9,648 nt of DNA from Clostridia bacterium. Lineage in GTDB: Bacteria > Bacillota > Clostridia > Oscillospirales > Butyricicoccaceae. Shown one piece after another: positions 6,062-9,648 of this stretch. The translations under genes were made by a program, and so were the position numbers. How positions within the stretch are numbered: position 1 is the first letter of the stretch; each line of letters opens with the position of its first letter. The notes under the pieces are model-generated. The model was not told the origin of the DNA. It ran no database searches and saw only the letters and a program-made list of their open reading frames with translations. Location of the stretch: the NCBI GenBank assembly GCA_017560175.1, contig JAFYOK010000229.1:1-9648 (forward strand), read 5' to 3'.

Positions 6062-6829
6062 TTACGGGCAGAAGATGCTGCGCAGCTCCCTGCCCCATTC
6101 GCAGTAGAGGGCAAAGGCCGCAGAGAGTCCGGCTTCACGGGCGGCAGCCATCTTACGGCGTGCCGAATCAACATCGTCAAATAAAACAAGATGGGGCTTG
6201 CTGTCGGGATGTATGTAGGTAAAATAACGGGCACAGAGATCGGGTGAAAAATAGGTTTCTCCGGCGGCGGTTCGCAGTTCATCAAATCGGGCAGCTGAAA
6301 GAAGTGTACCTTCGGAATCGGGAGAAGGCATGGGGAAATCGTGCCGTGTACGAACGATCTCCAGGGCAAGGCGATCAGCAGGGAAGCGGGAGAGAAAATG
6401 GTCGAGCATACCCGAAAAGCTGCCGCCGCTGATGGCCGAAGGCAGGATCAGTCCGGCTTTGCTGTCGGCTGCCGAAAGGGCGACCGGAAGATAACAGGGC
6501 AGGCCCATATTGGAAAGCAGGGGGCAGAGGGCGGAGGCCAGTGTCAGCCCGTTTTCATCCTCGGGAAGATCCAGCAGTATACCGGACTGGCCGAAGCGGC
6601 AGAGATAGGTGTAGACCTCTCGACAGAGGGGGCGCAGATCCTGCGGCAATGCGGCATGGCCGTTGGTATAGATGCCCAGCAGACCGCCGTAGGGCAGGCT
6701 TTGGGCAGAGGGGATCAGATGACCGTCGGACAGGCACAAAGCCAGGGATGCACAGGGAAAGCCAAGGACAGCAGCCTGCGGAAGATCCCGACCTAAAGCG
6801 ACGGTAAAAGTTTTCATTGGGTATTGCAT
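6062..6829 (-). CDS. Hypothetical protein, possible degenerate TIM-barrel (GH18-like) fold
   Basis: A 255-residue protein with no signal peptide and no membrane helix. I cannot assign a family. Features that can be seen: GILLDLPE (83-90), a strand ending in acidic residues; an alternating strand/helix pattern (CYLPVALSA 112-120, AGLILPSAISGG 125-136); and a final LVLFDDVDSARRKM (214-227) followed by AREAGLSAAFALYCEWG (230-246). The last block resembles the end of GH18/spore-germination-type barrels, where an aspartate-serine loop and a helix precede the last strand with a Trp. The catalytic DxxDxDxE motif of GH18 is absent, so a non-catalytic or divergent barrel is more likely. ATG 6829 is chosen because AGGGGG lies 8 bases upstream; Met5 would be too far from it. 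The gene is convergent with the Cys-rich gene and divergent from the YqeG gene. Confidence 0.7.
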   Translation of the reverse strand: MQYPMKTFTVALGRDLPQAAVLGFPCASLALCLSDGHLIPSAQSLPYGGLLGIYTNGHAALPQDLRPLCREVYTYLCRFGQSGILLDLPEDENGLTLASALCPLLSNMGLPCYLPVALSAADSKAGLILPSAISGGSFSGMLDHFLSRFPADRLALEIVRTRHDFPMPSPDSEGTLLSAARFDELRTAAGETYFSPDLCARYFTYIHPDSKPHLVLFDDVDSARRKMAAAREAGLSAAFALYCEWGRELRSIFCP

Positions 6830-6834
6830 TGGCC

Positions 6835-6869
6835 TTGCCCCCTTATGAGATGATGTGGTAAAATATAAT
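6835..6869 (+). promoter_or_regulatory. Promoter of the HAD phosphatase group
   Basis: TGG followed by TAAAAT (6859-6864) forms an extended -10, with TTGCCC (6835-6840) 18 bases upstream. An overlapping TATAAT at 6864-6869 is a better -10 hexamer but has no good -35. One of the two is likely used. The ribosome binding site GAAGGAGA is at 6895-6902, before ATG 6907. Confidence 0.55.
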
Positions 6870-6906
6870 CGGTAAGAAATGCTTTTACATCCCCGAAGGA
6901 GATTCT

Positions 6907-7398
6907 ATGCTTTTTCCCTTTCCCCATAAAATATATGATGACGTCACCTGTATCAGACCGGAATTTCTCCGCTCCAAGGGCATCCGCGGTCTGCTGCTGG
7001 ATATCGACGGCACTCTGGCGCGCACCAAGGATCCTGCGCCTTCCGCTGCTGTAGATGCATGGCTGCGTGAAATGCAGGAAAACGGCATCCTGCTTTATAT
7101 CCTGTCCAATAACAAAAGTCCCAGCCGTACGGCTTCCTATGCCGAGCGCATCGGCTGTGACTGGCGGCATAAATCGAAAAAACCCTCTCCCAAGGGCTTT
7201 CTGGCGGCGGCAGCCCATCTGGGTCTGCAGCCCCACGAACTGGCCATCGTCGGTGATCAGATCTATACCGACGTACTGGGCGGCCTGCGCAGCGGCATGT
7301 GGACGTTGATGGTCCAGTCTACCGATACCTATCTCTGGTATTTCCCTCTGCGTCGTCTGGCCGAACTGCCCTTCCGCTTTGAACGGAGGGAAAGATGA
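6907..7398 (+). CDS. YqeG family HAD IIIA-type phosphatase
   Basis: A 163-residue cytoplasmic HAD-superfamily phosphatase. All four HAD motifs are visible: motif I DIDGTL (D32 nucleophile, D34 acid/base), motif II SNN (67-69), motif III K in SKKPSP (90-95), and motif IV VGDQIYTDVLGG (115-126; D117 and D122). There is no large cap insert, as expected for type III, and the length matches the family (~160-180). The C-terminal YLWYFPLRRLAE block (142-153) resembles the end of other YqeG members. The physiological substrate of the family is not firmly established to my knowledge. The start has AAGGAG 5-6 bases upstream. Its stop TGA (7396-7398) overlaps the start of the next gene (ATGATGA), indicating translational coupling with the endonuclease IV-like protein. 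Confidence 0.93.
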   Translation: MLFPFPHKIYDDVTCIRPEFLRSKGIRGLLLDIDGTLARTKDPAPSAAVDAWLREMQENGILLYILSNNKSPSRTASYAERIGCDWRHKSKKPSPKGFLAAAAHLGLQPHELAIVGDQIYTDVLGGLRSGMWTLMVQSTDTYLWYFPLRRLAELPFRFERRER

Positions 7399-8252
7399 TG
7401 ACATCCCGTGCGTTCTTTGGCCCGGCCGGAGCCAGTGATGCTTTTTCCAGGAAATATAAATCCTCTCAGGATATGCCGGCCTATCTGAAGGAAATGGGCC
7501 TCGACTGCTTTGAATATCAGTGCGGCCGCGGTGTCAATATCGGCGAAGAAACAGCCCGCAAACTGGGCAGAAAGGCGGCAGAACACGGCATTCAGATGTC
7601 GCTTCATGCCCCTTATTTTATCAATCTTTCGGGTGCCGACCCCGAGCGTGTAGCCAAAAATATCGACTACATTACCCAGGCCGCCCGCGCCTGCGACTGG
7701 ATGGGCGGCGACCGCATCGTTGTCCATTGCGGCGGTCTTTCCAAGATGACCCGCAGAGAAGCGCTGGACAATACCCTCAGCACCGTCCGCCTGGCGCTGC
7801 GCCATCTGGAAGAAGAGAAGCTCGATCATATCACCCTCTGTATCGAAACCATGGGCAAGATCAATGTTCTGGGCGATTTTGAAGAAGTCATGGAGATCTG
7901 CTCCATCGATGAGCGTCTGCTGCCCTGCATCGATTTTGGCCACCTCAACAGCCGTACCGGCGGCGCCGTGAACAGCGCTGAAGCATTTGCGGCTTTGCTT
8001 CGCGGCATGGAAGATCGCCTTGGCGCAGAACGTGCCCATGCATTCCACGGTCATTTTTCCAAGATCGAGTATTCCAAGGGCGGCGAAGTTCGCCATCTGA
8101 CCTTCGAAGATCAGATCTATGGCCCCGATTTCGATCCATTGGCCAGATTGCTGGCCGAGGGCGGATTTGCGCCCCGTGTCATCTGCGAATCGGCAGGTAC
8201 ACAGGATGTGGATGCCGTGGAAATGAAGATAATGTATGAAAAATACCTTTAA
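7395..8252 (+). CDS. Endonuclease IV-like TIM-barrel protein (AP_endonuc_2 family)
   Basis: A 285-residue protein of the xylose isomerase-like TIM-barrel superfamily, most like apurinic endonuclease IV (Nfo). The residues that would hold the trinuclear zinc cluster appear in order: H71 (SLHAPY), H111 (VVHCGG), E151 (CIETMG), D180 and H183 (CIDFGHL), H218 (FHGHFSK), a later H234 (EVRHL) and E265 (ICESAG). These match E. coli positions 69, 109, 145, 179, 182, 216, 231 and 261 in spacing. So metal-dependent activity is likely, and AP-site cleavage is the leading guess. A sugar isomerase-like function cannot be excluded, because the DNA-binding loops are not conserved enough to judge by eye. Two adjacent ATGs (7395, 7398) are possible; GGAGGG (7385-7390) gives a better 7-base spacing to 7398. 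It overlaps the yqeG-like gene and is followed 26 bases later by the peptidase gene. Confidence 0.85.
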   Translation: MMTSRAFFGPAGASDAFSRKYKSSQDMPAYLKEMGLDCFEYQCGRGVNIGEETARKLGRKAAEHGIQMSLHAPYFINLSGADPERVAKNIDYITQAARACDWMGGDRIVVHCGGLSKMTRREALDNTLSTVRLALRHLEEEKLDHITLCIETMGKINVLGDFEEVMEICSIDERLLPCIDFGHLNSRTGGAVNSAEAFAALLRGMEDRLGAERAHAFHGHFSKIEYSKGGEVRHLTFEDQIYGPDFDPLARLLAEGGFAPRVICESAGTQDVDAVEMKIMYEKYL

Positions 8253-8278
8253 TTGTAAAACTAAGGAGGAACATTCTT

Positions 8279-9358
8279 ATGCGCAGACTTGAAAAAATCG
8301 CGGCCACCATCAAGGCCATGGGTGTCGATGCCGTTCTGCTGACCGGTCAGGAGAACCTGCAGTATGCCACCACCTTCCCCCATCTGGAGGGCTTTGCCGT
8401 CATCACAGCCGACGGAAAGGGTTTCTGCTACACCGACTCCCGTTACATCGAAGCAGCTACCAAGGTCATGGAGCCTCTGGGCTACACCGTTGTTGAGCCC
8501 GCCGGTTCCTACCCCACCTTTGCCACACCCCAGGAAGTTGTCGAGCAGTGCGGCATCAAGACCTTGGCTTTTGAAGACCTGCTGATGCCTGTTTATGACT
8601 ATGAAATGTACAAGAAGGCACTGTCGGCCACACTGGTTCCCGTTGGCAATGCCTTTGAGATCCTGCGTGAAGTCAAGGATCAGACCGAGATCGATGCCAT
8701 CACCAAGGCACAGCGCATTGCCGAGAAGTCGCTGCATGAGCTGATGCCCAAGATCAAGGTCGGTGCTTTTGAAGACGAACTGGCTGCCGAACTGGAATAC
8801 CTGATGAAGAAGAACGGCTCGGAAGCCATCAGCTTCCCCACCATTCTGGTCTCCGGCCCCAACTCCTCTCTGCCCCACGGCGTTCCCACCCATCGTGCCA
8901 TTGAAGAAGGCGACTTTGTCACCATCGACTTCGGCGCAAAAATCGACGGCTACGGCTCTGATATGACCCGTACTTTTGCCATCGGTCATGCCACAGAAGA
9001 GATGAAGAAGATCTATCAGATCGTTCTGGAATCCCAGCTGGCCGGCATCGAGGCACTGGCTGTTGGCGTTCCCGGCTGCGAAGTCGACAAGGCTGCCCGC
9101 GATGTCATCGAAAACGCAGGCTACGGCAAGTATTTCGGCCACGGTCTGGGTCACTCCCTGGGCCTCAATATCCATGAGAATCCCCGTGCCAGCAGAACCT
9201 ATCAGGGCGCATTCAAGGCCGGTAACATCATCACCATCGAGCCCGGTATCTATATCCCCGGCATGGGCGGTGTCCGCATCGAGGATATGGTCTATCTGGC
9301 AGAGGATGGCACAAAGGTCAACCTGACCGACTTCCCCAAGGAACTGATTGTTCTGTAA
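8279..9358 (+). CDS. pepP: Xaa-Pro aminopeptidase (M24B family)
   Basis: A 359-residue cytoplasmic metallopeptidase that removes the N-terminal residue before proline. The N-terminal creatinase-type domain spans ~1-125 (VDAVLLTGQENLQYATTF). The catalytic pita-bread domain spans ~133-355. All five dimetal ligands are present: D217 (VTIDFGA), D228 (GSDMTRT), H292 (GHGLGHSLGL), E321 (TIEPGIY) and E335 (VRIEDM). Supporting histidines H200 (LPHGVPTHR) and H299 (NIHENPR) are also present. The length matches the short Firmicutes type. ATG 8279 has AAGGAGG (8263-8269) 9 bases upstream. Codon use is strongly biased to C-ending codons, suggesting good expression. The last codons and stop lie in a 14-base sequence repeated at 9488-9501 (see the element there); the reading frame is undamaged. 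In many Firmicutes this gene precedes efp, which fits the promoter at the right edge. The symbol pepP is a family-level name; other names are used. Confidence 0.93.
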   Translation: MRRLEKIAATIKAMGVDAVLLTGQENLQYATTFPHLEGFAVITADGKGFCYTDSRYIEAATKVMEPLGYTVVEPAGSYPTFATPQEVVEQCGIKTLAFEDLLMPVYDYEMYKKALSATLVPVGNAFEILREVKDQTEIDAITKAQRIAEKSLHELMPKIKVGAFEDELAAELEYLMKKNGSEAISFPTILVSGPNSSLPHGVPTHRAIEEGDFVTIDFGAKIDGYGSDMTRTFAIGHATEEMKKIYQIVLESQLAGIEALAVGVPGCEVDKAARDVIENAGYGKYFGHGLGHSLGLNIHENPRASRTYQGAFKAGNIITIEPGIYIPGMGGVRIEDMVYLAEDGTKVNLTDFPKELIVL

Positions 9359-9359
9359 G
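9346..9359 (+). repeat. 14-bp direct repeat, left copy (covers the pepP stop codon)
   Basis: GATTGTTCTGTAAG here is identical to 9488-9501. It encodes the last residues (I-V-L) and the stop of the peptidase. Flanking bases differ on both sides, so the repeat is exactly 14 bases. It looks like one side of a target-site duplication around the hairpin-rich element. Confidence 0.85.
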
Positions 9360-9487
9360 TAAAATCAGTTCCTAGGGCCCAAAGGGCCGCGCCGGGTCGT
9401 CCGGCGACGATTTCCGGGCAATTCATTTGCCGGAAATCTATGCAATGAACAGGGGCCCCTGCGAAATGGGACATTTCGTGGGGAGTG
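9360..9487. mobile_element. Hairpin-rich ~128-bp palindromic element, possible MITE/REP-like insertion
   Basis: Between the two 14-bp repeats lies a non-coding, GC-rich block of consecutive stem-loops. They are: GGCCC/GGGCC (9376-9380, 9384-9388); CGCCGG/CCGGCG (9390-9395, 9401-9406); GATTTCCGG/CCGGAAATC (9409-9417, 9430-9438, extendable inward by CAA/TTG); the 12-base palindrome CAGGGGCCCCTG (9450-9461); and CGAAATG/CATTTCG (9462-9468, 9472-9478). Removing the block plus one repeat copy restores a simple gene end running into AT-rich spacer. No open reading frame of note and no terminal inverted repeat pair are seen, so mobility would need an enzyme in trans. A structured RNA is the main alternative. 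The hairpins and repeat are seen directly; the mobile nature is inferred. Confidence 0.55.
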
Positions 9488-9501
9488 GATTGTTCTGTAA
9501 G
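9488..9501 (+). repeat. 14-bp direct repeat, right copy
   Basis: Exact second copy of GATTGTTCTGTAAG (9346-9359), lying in non-coding DNA 142 bases downstream of the first. It is a vestigial copy of the peptidase gene's last codons and stop. Confidence 0.85.
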
Positions 9502-9535
9502 GGATAAATTTTACCGTCATACATACCAAAATTGT

Positions 9536-9587
9536 GAAAAAAGAGGGGCTTTTGGCGGTGAAAAGTCAAAATGACCTTGCTTTTTTC
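9536..9587 (+). terminator. Candidate terminator of the peptidase transcript (imperfect long hairpin)
   Basis: GAAAAAAG (9536-9543) pairs with CTTTTTTC (9580-9587). Inside it the arms continue imperfectly: AGGG (9544-9547) with CCTT (9575-9578), then TTTTGGC (9550-9556) with GTCAAAA (9565-9571, one G-T wobble), around the loop GGTGAAAA. The A-run/T-run flanks are typical of a terminator, but the stem has internal loops and is AT-rich. Confidence 0.45.
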
Positions 9588-9619
9588 GGGTTTATATAAT
9601 ACAATACAACTGTTATACT
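9571..9619 (+). promoter_or_regulatory. Promoter region of the next gene (probably efp)
   Basis: TATAAT (9595-9600) has ATGACC 18 bases upstream (9571-9576). A second option is the extended -10 TGT-TATACT (9611-9619). Both would yield a short leader ending in the ribosome binding site at 9633-9638. The start region of the terminator-like hairpin overlaps the -35. Confidence 0.5.
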
Positions 9620-9632
9620 TACAAAACACATT

Positions 9633-9638
9633 AGGAGG
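9633..9638 (+). promoter_or_regulatory. Ribosome binding site of a gene starting past the right edge (probably efp)
   Basis: AGGAGG at 9633-9638 is followed by 10 AT-rich bases to the window end, with no ATG inside. The start codon should therefore lie at or just after the edge. By the common order Xaa-Pro peptidase then efp in Firmicutes, elongation factor P is the best guess; nothing of its coding sequence is visible. Confidence 0.6.
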
Positions 9639-9648
9639 ATTATATATC

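Noticed and set aside
7329..8096. Minus-strand open frame of 255 codons
   Set aside because: Antisense shadow of the endonuclease IV-like gene, whose metal ligands are all in place on the plus strand.
8261..9175. Minus-strand open frame of 304 codons
   Set aside because: Gly/Asp-rich shadow of the peptidase gene caused by its biased codon use; no start signal.
1..9648. CRISPR array, tRNA or rRNA genes
   Set aside because: No regularly spaced repeats and no tRNA- or rRNA-like sequence seen on either strand.

Overview
The window looks like chromosomal DNA of a Gram-positive, anaerobic Clostridia-type bacterium, most likely of the Oscillospiraceae (Faecalibacterium/Subdoligranulum/Gemmiger-like). 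The reasons are strong AGGAGG ribosome binding sites, short sigma-A-type promoters, three-repeat SLH surface proteins, a YqeG-type HAD phosphatase, and an Xaa-Pro peptidase followed by what is probably the efp promoter. The genus is an inference. Most of the window is moderately GC-rich; the first ~780 bases are clearly AT-rich and foreign-looking.

Layout. (1) Positions 1-776 hold the 3' end of an AT-rich gene with a GmrSD/DUF1524-like HNH signature, probably a DUF262-type defence or restriction protein. (2) Directly behind it, 814-969 encodes only the C-terminal tail of an N-acetylmuramoyl-L-alanine amidase, so an amidase gene appears to have been cut by arrival of the AT-rich DNA. (3) A bidirectional terminator separates this from two minus-strand genes: xpt (xanthine phosphoribosyltransferase, own promoter, no riboswitch) and a secreted L,D-transpeptidase with YkuD, Ig-like and three SLH domains. 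(4) Divergent from that, a plus-strand group carries two overlapping tandem DUF3841 paralogues, a secreted SLH-like protein and a tiny cysteine-rich membrane protein, ending in a strong terminator. (5) A minus-strand gene of unknown function (6062-6829) is convergent with that group. (6) A second plus-strand group carries a YqeG-family HAD phosphatase, translationally coupled to an endonuclease IV-like TIM-barrel protein, then an M24 Xaa-Pro aminopeptidase. (7) The 3' end of the peptidase gene is flanked by a ~128-bp hairpin-rich element bracketed by a perfect 14-bp direct repeat that includes the stop codon. A terminator-like hairpin, a promoter and a ribosome binding site follow, for a gene starting just past the window edge (efp by expected synteny).

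Functionally the middle is about the cell envelope: an SLH-anchored peptidoglycan cross-linker, a second SLH-like exported protein and a small Cys-rich membrane protein. The right part is housekeeping: nucleotide/DNA repair-like metabolism and peptide turnover. The most interesting points are the palindromic element with its target-site-like duplication, the AT-rich HNH gene abutting an amidase remnant, and the overlapping DUF3841 pair.
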